Assembly: GCA_026196045.1 (NCBI GenBank)
Contig: JAPHRJ010000013.1
Location: 1-57,499, forward strand
From: Gammaproteobacteria bacterium
GTDB lineage: Bacteria > Pseudomonadota > Gammaproteobacteria > UBA6429 > Thiohalophilaceae
Direction of reading: 5' to 3'
Length of the DNA stretch: 57,499 nt
The notes below the pieces were generated by a model. That model had not been told where the DNA came from. It saw only the letters and a list, made by a program, of their open reading frames with translations, and did not search any database. How positions within the stretch are numbered: position 1 is the stretch's first letter; the number at the start of each line of letters is the position of its first letter. Below are positions 18,996 through 27,984 of the stretch, in pieces. Both the position numbers and the translations under genes were made by a program.

Positions 18996-20015
18996 TTATA
19001 GCAAGCGTTTGATAAAGGCATGAAACTCAGCCAGCTCGGGATAACGCGCCGATACCTCGACGATATAGTTAAGCGTACGTGGGATGTCATCCAGATAGCC
19101 TGGTTTATTATCGCGGTGATTCAGGCGGGCAAAAATACCACTGGCTTTCAGGTGCCGTTGAATTCCCATCCAGTCAAACCAGCGCATAAACTGATCAGAA
19201 TTAACTTCATTGTTTATCACGCCAGCGGCTTTGGCCTGTTGAAAATAATCATCAGCCCATTGCTGTACCTGTTCCTGAGGCCATGCGATATAACAGTCGC
19301 GAAGTAATGACACCAGATCATAAGTAACGGCCCCAATCACCGCATCCTGAAAATCCAGAATGCCCGGGTTCCGAGGCGGAGAAGATGGGTCCACCATCAG
19401 GTTACGAGAATGATAGTCACGATGCACCAGCACCTGAGGTTGAGCTAAGGCCGAATCGGCCAGCAAGGTAAATGTGTTTTCTAATAAAGCCTGTTCTGAT
19501 TCAGTCAATGTCCGTTTGAGATGCTCTCCCAGATACCAGTCACGAAACAGACCCATCTCGGTCATTAACAGTTTGCGGTCATATACCGGTAAACGATCCT
19601 GCTCAACTGGATAAGATTGCATCTGCACCAGGGCTGTAATCGCATCGGCATAGAGTGATGTTGCCATACCAGACTCAGAAGAATCGGCCTGTTCCTCCAG
19701 AGCCTGCAAATACGTCTGGCTACCGAGATCGGTTAATAGCAACAATCCTTTATCCAGATCCTGAACCAGGACTTCAGGCACATGCAGTCCCATTGATGCC
19801 AACATGGCAGAAACCGCAATAAAAGGGTGGCAGTCTTCGCGTTCAGGGGGAGCATCCATGATGATGCGCTGCTGATCACCATAGCAGGCACGAAAATAAC
19901 GGCGAAAACTGGCATCAGCCGAAGCCGGTACCAGTGTAAAATCTTCATGCCCAAGTACCTGTGGTAACCAGGCACGAATCATTTCAATACGAGGGTCATT
20001 TATCATCTTATTCAT
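18996..20015 (-). CDS. amgK: N-acetylmuramate/N-acetylglucosamine anomeric kinase
   Basis: Aminoglycoside-phosphotransferase-fold sugar kinase, 339 residues, which phosphorylates MurNAc and GlcNAc at C1 for MurU. Visible features are the ASFRRYFRA nucleotide loop, the catalytic loop VLVHRDYHSRNLM and the metal-binding ILDFQDAV. An ATG three codons downstream (20006) is an alternative start. The gene is divergent from lptD and followed by murU, the same neighbourhood as in pseudomonads, which supports the specific kinase call over a generic phosphotransferase. Confidence 0.9.
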   Translation of the reverse strand: MNKMINDPRIEMIRAWLPQVLGHEDFTLVPASADASFRRYFRACYGDQQRIIMDAPPEREDCHPFIAVSAMLASMGLHVPEVLVQDLDKGLLLLTDLGSQTYLQALEEQADSSESGMATSLYADAITALVQMQSYPVEQDRLPVYDRKLLMTEMGLFRDWYLGEHLKRTLTESEQALLENTFTLLADSALAQPQVLVHRDYHSRNLMVDPSSPPRNPGILDFQDAVIGAVTYDLVSLLRDCYIAWPQEQVQQWADDYFQQAKAAGVINNEVNSDQFMRWFDWMGIQRHLKASGIFARLNHRDNKPGYLDDIPRTLNYIVEVSARYPELAEFHAFIKRLL

Positions 20016-20133
20016 ATTTTTATTTCAGATGGCGCATTATACCTGACCAATCCAGAGACAATCGGCTATACGGCTGTCCCAGGCCAGCCGGGCTATGTAA
20101 TAATGAGAACATCGTCCAACGTGTTTATTATTT

Positions 20134-22368
20134 GTGATAAAAATAACATCTTATCATCATATTACTCTACCTATCATTGCACTCTCCTGTGTAGCGTTTA
20201 TCTATCCGTTCGCCCCCTTATCGGCCGCAGAAGACATGGCGAGTGAACCAATAGAAACAGCAACACCATCGTTAAGTGATGATCCCGCCTTACCCAGCCT
20301 GCGTGAAATATTATGTGGTCCAGCACCTGCCTGGCCTGAATTGAAACCCATGGAGGGTGATCAAACTGAACTGCAATCGGATCAGGCCGACATGAGTGAT
20401 AAAAACATCACAACATTTACCGGTAAGGTCGTGATCCAGAAAACCGATACCCAGCTTGAAGCGGACAAGGCGCGTTATTTTCATGGTACCGACGACATTG
20501 AGGCCGAAGGCAATGTACGTTTATATACCCAGGATGTGCTACTCAAAGGAACTGAAGCCACTTTCAACATGAATAAAGAAGTGGGAAAAATCAGTAATGC
20601 CACCTACCAGACGAAAGGTGATTCAAGCGGTACCGCCGACTCCATTAATATTATCGATCCCAGTCGTATTGAATTAGAGAATGCCAGTTATACCACCTGC
20701 GTGGGTGAAGACCCGGACTGGATAATGCGAGCCAGTACACTACGACTGAATAATGAAACTCGACAGGGTCACGCCACCCATAGTGTTCTACGTTTTATGG
20801 GTGTTCCTTTTTTCTATTTTCCCTACTTGCGTTTCCCAATTGGTGATGCCCGACTCAGTGGTTTTCTTTTCCCGAATATTGGCAACTCAGATAAAAGCGG
20901 GGTTGAAGTCATCCTGCCCTATTACTGGAATATTGCTCCCAATCGAGACGCCACCATTACCCCCTGGTATATGGATAAACGTGGTAGTGCGATGATCATG
21001 ACCGAGTTTCGTTATTTAAATCCTGAAAATTCCGGACAACTGGAATTCGATTACATGGATAAAGATGATGTTTATGGAGATAATCGAGAACGCATTCACT
21101 GGAAACATCAGAGCACGACAACTGAAGGTTGGGCAAGTAGCGTCAACTATAACCGAGTGCATGACAACGATCATTACGTTGACTTCGGTCGACAGTTAAA
21201 TAATAAACGGCCCACAAATCTCGAACGACGTGGGTCATTAAGTTACAACGCTACAAACTGGTCGGTACAGGGACAGGTTCAGTCCTATCAGGCTTTATCC
21301 GGAAGTGCGCCCTATGAACGGCTACCGCAATTTACTTTTACCAGTCAATTACCACAGCATGACAATGAATTATACCCAGGAATAAAAGCTGAGACCGTTC
21401 ACTTTTATCGCAATGATTCCTCTGTGCAGGGTGATCGATTACATCTTCTGCCTTACCTCAGTCTGCCTTTAAGTAATGAGGCCATGTATCTCACGCCCAA
21501 ACTAAGCTGGTTCTATACCCAATACAAACTTACCAACACCAGCAGTAGTCAGTCTGAGTATATGTCGGTGGATGCCCCCATATTCAGCCTTGATAGTGGC
21601 ATTTTCCTTGAGCGGAATTTTAATATTGGAGACAGTGCTTACCTGCAAACACTCGAACCTCAACTCGTTTATGTTCATACCCCTTATCGAGATCAAAACC
21701 GCCTGCCTGTATTTGATAGTGGCATCAGTAGTTTTGGTATCAATGATACCACTCGGGAAAACCGCTTCAGTGGTGCGGATCGTATTGAAGATGCCGATCG
21801 ACTGACAGCATTAATCACAACCCGTTTTATTAATGATGAAGATGGTTCTGAAAAATTGCTTGCCCGTATTGGACAACAGTTTTATTTTGATGACCGTGAT
21901 GTGGTACTGCCCGGTGCCAGCATCGAAACTCAGCACCAGTCTGCCATTATTGCGGAAGTCATCAGTCGTCCCACCGCTAACTGGTATGTTGCCTCTGATG
22001 GCCGTTGGGATCCGGAACTGAAAGATTATACCGATGGTAATCTACGTATTGAATACGCCGATACAAAACTTGAAATAAAAATGAACTATCGCTACCAGAA
22101 AGACACCCTGGAAACCAACGAAGGTCTTCTCAGTTGGCAGCTCACCCCCCGCTGGAAGATAAAAACTCGTAAACTTTATGACATCCGCTACCATCGAGAT
22201 CAGGAAACCGAATACAGCCTGCGTTATGACAGTTGTTGCTGGGGACTCAGTCTGACGACAAAAGATACATTTATTAACACGAGCGAACCCTACGATAAAT
22301 CCATCTATCTGGAACTGGAACTCAAGGGCCTGTCCAGTATTGGTGCGGGCATTAGCCCCTCTCGTTAA
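20134..22368 (+). CDS. lptD: LPS-assembly outer-membrane protein LptD
   Basis: Outer-membrane beta-barrel that, with LptE, inserts lipopolysaccharide into the outer leaflet. It has 744 residues, with a signal peptide ending near PLSAAED, an N-terminal OstA/LptA-like jellyroll (TFTGKVVIQKTDTQLEADKA, then DDIEAEGNVRLYTQD) and a C-terminal barrel. Cysteines occur as single residues in LCGPAPAW and TTCVGED and as a CC pair in DSCCWGL, matching the non-consecutive disulfides of LptD. The start is GTG; the frame is closed by a stop just upstream. surA follows after 85 bases. Confidence 0.96.
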   Translation: MIKITSYHHITLPIIALSCVAFIYPFAPLSAAEDMASEPIETATPSLSDDPALPSLREILCGPAPAWPELKPMEGDQTELQSDQADMSDKNITTFTGKVVIQKTDTQLEADKARYFHGTDDIEAEGNVRLYTQDVLLKGTEATFNMNKEVGKISNATYQTKGDSSGTADSINIIDPSRIELENASYTTCVGEDPDWIMRASTLRLNNETRQGHATHSVLRFMGVPFFYFPYLRFPIGDARLSGFLFPNIGNSDKSGVEVILPYYWNIAPNRDATITPWYMDKRGSAMIMTEFRYLNPENSGQLEFDYMDKDDVYGDNRERIHWKHQSTTTEGWASSVNYNRVHDNDHYVDFGRQLNNKRPTNLERRGSLSYNATNWSVQGQVQSYQALSGSAPYERLPQFTFTSQLPQHDNELYPGIKAETVHFYRNDSSVQGDRLHLLPYLSLPLSNEAMYLTPKLSWFYTQYKLTNTSSSQSEYMSVDAPIFSLDSGIFLERNFNIGDSAYLQTLEPQLVYVHTPYRDQNRLPVFDSGISSFGINDTTRENRFSGADRIEDADRLTALITTRFINDEDGSEKLLARIGQQFYFDDRDVVLPGASIETQHQSAIIAEVISRPTANWYVASDGRWDPELKDYTDGNLRIEYADTKLEIKMNYRYQKDTLETNEGLLSWQLTPRWKIKTRKLYDIRYHRDQETEYSLRYDSCCWGLSLTTKDTFINTSEPYDKSIYLELELKGLSSIGAGISPSR

Positions 22369-22453
22369 ACAAAGTAATCCACACTCCTTTATAGTCTCGA
22401 AAAATGGTATCCTTTCCGGCCAGTTTCTTGAATCCATTTAGGTCCGTTCTACT

Positions 22454-23764
22454 ATGAAAATCCTCGTTGTCTGTGTGTCTGTTTTGCTCTCTAACCTGTT
22501 GTTCACTCAGCCTGTTATGGCCAAATCGGAACAACCCCAGGAACTGGACAATATTATTGCTATTGTTAATGATGATGTTATTACCCGTTTTGAACTCGAC
22601 CTGCGTCTGCAACTGATCAAAAAACAACTTAGGGAGCGCGGTAATGTGCGCCTGCCCGAAGACTCGGTATTACGCAAGCAGGTACTGGAACGTATGATCA
22701 CGGAACAGGTTCAGTTACAGATCGCTGAACGCAGTGGCATCCGGATTGACGATGAGACCATTAATAAAGTCATTAGTAACATCGCCAAAGAAAATAAACT
22801 CAGTATGGAGCAGTTCCGTCAGGTTCTGGAAAGAGATGGTGTTTCCTTTGAAGATTTTCGAGAAAACATTAAAACTGAGTTAGTAATCAATCGCTTACAC
22901 AAACAGCAGATTCACAATAAAATCAATATTACTGAAAGTGAGATTGATAATTTCCTTTCCAACAAGAAAAATCGTGGTCATGATAATACCGAATATCACC
23001 TCGGCCACATTTTGATAGCAACCCCCGAGGCCGCCACTCCCGCCCAAATTCAGCAGGCCCGGCAAAAATCGGAAAGCATTCGTGCTCAGTTAAATTCAGG
23101 TAATGATTTCGAACAAACGGCAATTGCCCAGTCTGATGGCCCACAGGCCCTGAAGGGTGGCGATCTGGGCTGGCGTAAAGCCACTGAAATGCCTGAATTT
23201 ATAGGTGATGCAACCCAAACACTAAATATCGGCCAGATCAGTGACCCTTTGCGTAGCGCCAGTGGTTTTCACCTCATCAAGTTACTGGGCAAACGCAACC
23301 CGGATACCGGCCACAAGGTGCAACAAACCCTGGCCCGTCATATCCTGATCCGCCCCAACCAGATCATTTCCAATGATGAAGCACGCCAGCGACTGGAGAA
23401 ACTGCGTCACCGTATTGTTGAGCAGGGAGAAGAATTTGGCCAGCTCGCCCAGTCCCATTCAGAAGATCCCGGCTCGGCAGCCAATGAGGGCAGCCTCGGC
23501 TGGTTCGGACCTGGCACCATGGTGCCGCAGTTTGAAGAAGAAATGAATAAGCTCAAGGTCGGTGAAATCAGCCCGCCTTTTCGTACCCAGTTTGGCTGGC
23601 ATATCGTCCAGGTCATGTCTCGTCGTCAGCATGACAACACCGAAGAATTTCTGCGTAACCAGGCCCGCCAGGCTATCGGTTCACGCAAGTCGGAAGAAGA
23701 AACCCAGAACTGGTTACAACGCCTGCGCAGTGAATCCTATATCGAATACCGCTTTAACCAGTAA
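22454..23764 (+). CDS. surA: Periplasmic chaperone and peptidyl-prolyl isomerase SurA
   Basis: Escorts unfolded outer-membrane proteins, LptD among them, to the BAM complex. It has 436 residues: signal peptide to about residue 23, an N-terminal chaperone domain beginning ELDNIIAIVNDDVITRFELD, two parvulin domains (HLGHILIATPEAA with GGDLGWRKATEMP, and ARHILIRPNQII with GSLGWFGPGTMVPQFEE) and a short C-terminal helix. Size and order match E. coli SurA (428). It is transcribed between lptD and pdxA as in many gammaproteobacteria. Confidence 0.97.
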   Translation: MKILVVCVSVLLSNLLFTQPVMAKSEQPQELDNIIAIVNDDVITRFELDLRLQLIKKQLRERGNVRLPEDSVLRKQVLERMITEQVQLQIAERSGIRIDDETINKVISNIAKENKLSMEQFRQVLERDGVSFEDFRENIKTELVINRLHKQQIHNKINITESEIDNFLSNKKNRGHDNTEYHLGHILIATPEAATPAQIQQARQKSESIRAQLNSGNDFEQTAIAQSDGPQALKGGDLGWRKATEMPEFIGDATQTLNIGQISDPLRSASGFHLIKLLGKRNPDTGHKVQQTLARHILIRPNQIISNDEARQRLEKLRHRIVEQGEEFGQLAQSHSEDPGSAANEGSLGWFGPGTMVPQFEEEMNKLKVGEISPPFRTQFGWHIVQVMSRRQHDNTEEFLRNQARQAIGSRKSEEETQNWLQRLRSESYIEYRFNQ

Positions 23765-23797
23765 GCATGTCAATCGGCCTGAGCTGAATCTTAGCCT

Positions 23798-24793
23798 GTG
23801 AATACACCGCTTAACCTCAGCCCTGTTGCCATTACCCCCGGTGAACCTGCCGGGATTGGGCCGGATCTGGTCATCCAGCTGGCACAACAGACTCTGCCCA
23901 GCAACCCGGTGATCATCGCCGATCCTGGATTATTACAGAAACGTGCTGACCAACTGGGCCTGCCCCTGAGCATCCAGACATACGCTAATTACACTCCTGA
24001 ACACCAGCCCGGCAGGCTGACCGTATTGCCAGTGGAATTAAACCAGCCGGTACAATGTGGCCAACTGGATCCCCGTAATGCGGACTATGTGCTGGAAACC
24101 CTGCGTCAGGCGATCAGTGGCTGTCAGTCTGGCCAGTTCTCCGCACTGGTCACCGGACCAGTACACAAGGGCATTATTAATGAAGCCGGATTTCCTTTTA
24201 CCGGCCATACTGAATTTCTGGCCCAAGGCACCAACACTCCTCACGTCGTCATGATGTTGACCACCGAAGGCTTACGAGTCGCCCTGGTCACGACTCATTT
24301 ACCATTACATAAAGTATCCGAAGCTATTACGGCTGAGGTGCTGGAAAAAACACTGCGCATCCTCGATCATGATCTGGGCAGGCAGCTGGGTATTGAACAC
24401 CCTCGTATAATTGTCTGTGGACTGAATCCTCACGCCGGTGAAGATGGTCATCTGGGACATGAAGAAATCGAGATTATTGAACCGGTGATAAAGAAACTCA
24501 TCGAAACCGAACAGTTCAACCTGCTCGGCCCATTACCGGCTGATACGGCCTTCACCCCGCCTCGAATGAAAGAAGCCGATGTCATCTTAAGCATGTACCA
24601 CGATCAGGGACTGCCCGTACTCAAGCACCTGGGTTTTGGTCGTGCTGTTAATATCACCCTCGGCCTGCCCTTTATGCGTACTTCTGTCGATCATGGCACC
24701 GCACTGGATCTGGCTGGCACGGGTCAGGCTGATACAGGCAGCCTTGAAGAGGCTTTTAAAATGGCCATTCAGGCAACACAGAAATCCCGATAA
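23798..24793 (+). CDS. pdxA: 4-hydroxythreonine-4-phosphate dehydrogenase
   Basis: NAD-dependent step of the DXP-dependent pyridoxal phosphate pathway. The 331 residues carry [13 protein letters not shown] at the start, the [13 protein letters not shown] segment, the metal-binding histidine in [21 protein letters not shown], and [16 protein letters not shown]. The start is GTG at 23798. In E. coli pdxA is followed directly by ksgA; here about 4.5 kb of other genes separates them. Confidence 0.96.
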   Translation: MNTPLNLSPVAITPGEPAGIGPDLVIQLAQQTLPSNPVIIADPGLLQKRADQLGLPLSIQTYANYTPEHQPGRLTVLPVELNQPVQCGQLDPRNADYVLETLRQAISGCQSGQFSALVTGPVHKGIINEAGFPFTGHTEFLAQGTNTPHVVMMLTTEGLRVALVTTHLPLHKVSEAITAEVLEKTLRILDHDLGRQLGIEHPRIIVCGLNPHAGEDGHLGHEEIEIIEPVIKKLIETEQFNLLGPLPADTAFTPPRMKEADVILSMYHDQGLPVLKHLGFGRAVNITLGLPFMRTSVDHGTALDLAGTGQADTGSLEEAFKMAIQATQKSR

Positions 24794-24852
24794 AACGCAC
24801 CTTGTAAAGACTTCAGCCGAAACCTGGCTCCAGAATAAATCTGTTATTCAGT

Positions 24853-24888
24853 AACCCGTATCAACCTCAGTGAGAGGCTTAAACGGGT
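24853..24888. terminator. Stem-loop at the pdxA / DUF2892 convergence
   Basis: ACCCGT pairs with ACGGGT, and inside it AACCTC with GAGGCTT, forming a long interrupted stem between the two convergent genes and overlapping the DUF2892 stop. There is no long T-run, so it may be a weak or bidirectional terminator. Confidence 0.35.
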
Positions 24889-25067
24889 ACTCCCAGTTTT
24901 TTCAGAATACTTGCTAGTGGGCACATATTTGTAAATCCACTCTGAAACAAATTGGCACCGACAAAGATGGTGAGGATGACCCAGTAGGGATCTACATAAT
25001 GGGTCAGCGCAATACTCAACAAAATCATTAAACCAGCAAATATCCGTACTAGTCTATCAACCGTCAT
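24879..25067 (-). CDS. DUF2892 (YgaP-type) small membrane protein
   Basis: A 62-residue inner-membrane protein with two hydrophobic helices (LVRIFAGLMILLSIALTHYV and WVILTIFVGANLFQSGF) and the family hallmark CP in NMCPLASILKKLGV. This matches the membrane domain found alone or fused to rhodaneses such as YgaP. Here it is alone, with no rhodanese in the same operon. Its role is unknown; the conserved cysteine suggests sulfur or thiol chemistry. Confidence 0.82.
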   Translation of the reverse strand: MTVDRLVRIFAGLMILLSIALTHYVDPYWVILTIFVGANLFQSGFTNMCPLASILKKLGVPV

Positions 25068-25245
25068 GGGTAACTCCTTCTATGTATTAGTTACATAATA
25101 TTTTGATATTAACGAATGGATGTTCAACTTCTTATCAGATACTGTGTAGTCATCCCACGTTGACACTATCATTTCTGAAAGTATTCCCCGCCTGATAGCA
25201 TCATTGTGGGTATGTCTCTACAGATAACTACTTTTTCCTGAACAC

Positions 25246-26400
25246 TTAGAAGTATCCCTTGCGCCAGCTAAACGCGATGCTGGACTCATGTTCTGCCTGA
25301 ACACCGTAGCGATCCTGATCAATGGGTAAGAGTATTTCCAGACTGACATTGTTTGCGAACGCTGCCATCCAGTTGATCCCAAAACCAATCTCGGTTCTTT
25401 TGCCACCGTAATTATCGGGGTTGGCTCCCAGACCTGGTCCATAGATTTTAGGATCGATACCTCTGATCTGGTCCTGAGTTTCAGTTCGTATGCGAAGCGA
25501 AGAGACGAAATCTGGATCCCATTCATAGGACACCCAGGCGGTAGCTTCATGCTTATCTCCGTAACGCCAACCTTCATCATTCGAACTTTCAAGAGGGATC
25601 GTAGCCAGATATTGTGCTCCCCATCCCCATTGCTTGTCTTTGCCCCAGTAAACCACACCAAGCAGTGTGTCCCAGGTACCGGAACCCAGTTGCATACCAT
25701 AAGGTAAACGGGTTTTCACCAGTGCATTCGCAGGTGTCCGATTATAATCCTCTTCCGTGATACTTCCGGTCGGTGCACTCAAGACCAGATCAAAGAGTAC
25801 ATTATGACTGTAGTTATCACTGTTGTAGGCTTTATAAACAGCACCAAACTTAATATCACCCAATCCTTCTGAGGTAACCGTGGTCGTCCCCAGACTGGTG
25901 GTACCTGCACCACCCATGAAGGTCTCTAATACCGTTTCCTTTTTAATCAGGGGAGCTAATCCAACCAGTGCCCACTGGTCATCGAGAGCAAAATTCGCAA
26001 AGGGAAACATCACATCCGCTTTCGCACTTTGCGGTACGACCCGCAGGGTTGGAGGTTGTCCGGGATCCCCAAAAAAGCGATTAGGCGCTGAAGTAACAAC
26101 TGATTCTGCTGAAACAGAGCTGTCACCCTGTATTAACCCATCAAACTGATGATGTTGATAGTTTATACCGGCTACACCCTGACCTTTTTCAGGGAAGGCA
26201 TATATACCAAAAAGTCCGGAAGGGACTGGAATAGGTAATTTTTTTCTCAACTGTCGCAACTGTTTGATCCTGTCTGACAGTGCACGACGTTCTTCAAGTG
26301 TTGAACTGGAGACTGAATCATCATCAGCAGCAATAGCATATGTCGGTATAATACAGGCTAGCATAAGACTAGCCGAAAGCATGGTTACTCTGCATTTCAT
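25246..26400 (-). CDS. Outer-membrane protein of the 'MetA-pathway of phenol degradation' family
   Basis: A 384-residue exported protein with a signal peptide ending near YAIAADD and alternating beta-strand patterns ending in an aromatic residue (SIAFSWRKGYF), as expected for an outer-membrane barrel. Recognisable stretches include GLFGIYAFPEKGQGVAGINY and the IKFGAVYKAY and DLVLSAPTGS strands typical of the MetA/transporter family. Residues 24-55 are charged and possibly coiled-coil (EERRALSDRIKQLRQLRKK). Substrate unknown. The family name does not show that phenol is involved. It lies 78 bases downstream of a cytochrome gene on the same strand, suggesting one operon. Confidence 0.7.
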   Translation of the reverse strand: MKCRVTMLSASLMLACIIPTYAIAADDDSVSSSTLEERRALSDRIKQLRQLRKKLPIPVPSGLFGIYAFPEKGQGVAGINYQHHQFDGLIQGDSSVSAESVVTSAPNRFFGDPGQPPTLRVVPQSAKADVMFPFANFALDDQWALVGLAPLIKKETVLETFMGGAGTTSLGTTTVTSEGLGDIKFGAVYKAYNSDNYSHNVLFDLVLSAPTGSITEEDYNRTPANALVKTRLPYGMQLGSGTWDTLLGVVYWGKDKQWGWGAQYLATIPLESSNDEGWRYGDKHEATAWVSYEWDPDFVSSLRIRTETQDQIRGIDPKIYGPGLGANPDNYGGKRTEIGFGINWMAAFANNVSLEILLPIDQDRYGVQAEHESSIAFSWRKGYF

Positions 26401-26477
26401 AGCATCCCCCTTAGGAAATTTTGATATATCTTTGTCTTTATAGTTATTATTGTTGATCCAACTTTAAATATTTCGAG

Positions 26478-27122
26478 TTAGCGCAACAGATCTGAAACGC
26501 CAGGCTTAGTACGAAAAACCCCATGACATGCCACACAACCTGAACTGATTGGTCCAAGCAGTGATGCGGCTGTTGCCATATCACCTTTTTCAGCGGCTGC
26601 CGCCAGTTTCAGAGCATTACCTTCAACACTAGTGTTAAAACTATCAAGAACCGCCAGGCGTTCATCACTTATATTTTCCAGACCCAGGTAAGGAAGTAAT
26701 CCACCGACAGGAATACGATGATTGGCAAGACGACGAGCACTATCCGCCGTGTGCTCAGGATTGTCCGTCATGATCCCCGCCATTACACTCTGGTAGTCAG
26801 ATAACACTTCCGTCATCACCTGTCGCATGGTGGCCTGTTTACTATAACGATTGTGCATGGCCAGTATAGACATCAGTGACATCTTGGTATCTACTGATAA
26901 GCCTTTCACCTTTTCCTCTAATTCCGGCTTCATAAGCTCTATCTGGCCCTGCAAAACCTTTTTCAACTCCTTAATACTGGGGTCGGCGTCAGCTGCGCTT
27001 GCATTAGTTGTAACCATAGCACTACCAATGAGTAGTACTGTTGCGATAGATGTGCGCCGTAGTTTTTGTATTTTTGTCTTTAGTCCATAAGATTTTTGTG
27101 CTTTATTGCCCTGCTTTATCAT
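26478..27122 (-). CDS. Exported c-type cytochrome with C-terminal CxxCH
   Basis: A 214-residue protein with an N-terminal signal segment (about residues 20-43, cleaved near ASAADA) and a single haem-attachment motif CVACH at 196-200, close to the C-terminus. The body is almost entirely helical. A single C-terminal CxxCH on a helical bundle is the layout of cytochrome c' type proteins, but I cannot confirm that family, and the axial ligand is not assignable. It is divergent from a two-component system and upstream of the outer-membrane MetA-type gene. Tandem repeats in the shared promoter region suggest direct control by the response regulator. Confidence 0.72.
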   Translation of the reverse strand: MIKQGNKAQKSYGLKTKIQKLRRTSIATVLLIGSAMVTTNASAADADPSIKELKKVLQGQIELMKPELEEKVKGLSVDTKMSLMSILAMHNRYSKQATMRQVMTEVLSDYQSVMAGIMTDNPEHTADSARRLANHRIPVGGLLPYLGLENISDERLAVLDSFNTSVEGNALKLAAAAEKGDMATAASLLGPISSGCVACHGVFRTKPGVSDLLR

Positions 27123-27204
27123 TAGTCTTATTCCTCATTATGTTGGCGTCGCTTTCTTCAGCGGTTACAATAAATACAATATTTTTCTGGATGATGGCGT
27201 AGCA

Positions 27205-27224
27205 GTAACAAAATGTAACAAAAT
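27205..27224. promoter_or_regulatory. Tandem 10-bp repeat, probable OmpR-family binding site
   Basis: Two perfect head-to-tail copies of GTAACAAAAT at 27205-27214 and 27215-27224, in the divergent region between the cytochrome gene and the response regulator. One-turn direct repeats with a GTAAC core are the layout bound by OmpR/CpxR-type regulators. They lie 45 bases before the regulator start and 83 bases before the cytochrome start. Confidence 0.6.
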
Positions 27225-27268
27225 TGTTTCAAAGCTGCATCAATGTAATTTAAAAGCAGGAACCCCTA

Positions 27269-27976
27269 TTGAGTACACTTAAACAACGGCTACTGGTGGT
27301 AGATGACGAGCCTGAACTCAGAAATTTACTGAAAACCTATCTTTCAAAAGAAGGATATGATGTTGAAGCTGTTATGGATGGCACAGCCCTGGATCAGTAT
27401 CTTGCTGATCATGATGTCGATCTGGTTATACTCGATCTAATGCTTCCTGGCGAAGATGGGCTTTCAATTGGGCGTCGATTACGTCAGCAGAAAAACCTGC
27501 CTATTATTATTCTCTCTGCACGGGGTGAAGAGCTTGATCGAATTGTAGGCCTTGAAATGGGTGCAGACGACTATCTCACCAAGCCTTTTAACCCAAGAGA
27601 GCTGCTAGCCAGAGTCCGTTCAGTATTACGTCGATGTAATGACGCCAGGCAAACCTCCTCCAGTGAAAACCTTATTCTCACATTTGGCCCTTTCAGTCTG
27701 GATGCACAAAAACACAAACTCACCAGAAACCAGCAGGAAATCCCACTCACCTCAGGTGAATTTACACTACTGCGCATTTTCCTTGAGAATTCAAACCGGG
27801 TATTAAGCCGCGATGCCTTGCTGGAAATGACCAAAGGTTATGATCATGCCCCCTTTGATCGCAGTATTGACGTCTGCGTAGGGCGTTTGCGTCGAAAAAT
27901 TGAATCCGATCCATCTGAGCCCGTTTACCTACGTACAGTTTGGGGAACAGGTTATATCTTTGTACCAGAAGATTAA
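27269..27976 (+). CDS. OmpR-type response regulator
   Basis: A 235-residue two-component regulator. The receiver domain (1-125) has VVDDEPE, the phospho-acceptor aspartate at position 56 in LVILDLMLPGEDG, and TKPF with the conserved lysine. The winged-helix DNA-binding domain follows (LTSGEFTLLRIFLENSNRVLSRDALLE read in parts, then RSIDVCVGRLRRKIE and VWGTGYIF). LMLPGEDGLSIGRRLR is very close to E. coli OmpR. The start is TTG at 27271 minus two, preceded by AGGA. The kinase gene starts eight bases after its stop. Confidence 0.93.
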   Translation: MSTLKQRLLVVDDEPELRNLLKTYLSKEGYDVEAVMDGTALDQYLADHDVDLVILDLMLPGEDGLSIGRRLRQQKNLPIIILSARGEELDRIVGLEMGADDYLTKPFNPRELLARVRSVLRRCNDARQTSSSENLILTFGPFSLDAQKHKLTRNQQEIPLTSGEFTLLRIFLENSNRVLSRDALLEMTKGYDHAPFDRSIDVCVGRLRRKIESDPSEPVYLRTVWGTGYIFVPED

Positions 27977-27984
27977 CCTTTACC

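Noticed and set aside
25246-26400. Phenol-degradation function for the MetA-type outer-membrane protein
   Set aside because: The family name is historical; no aromatic catabolic genes are present around it.
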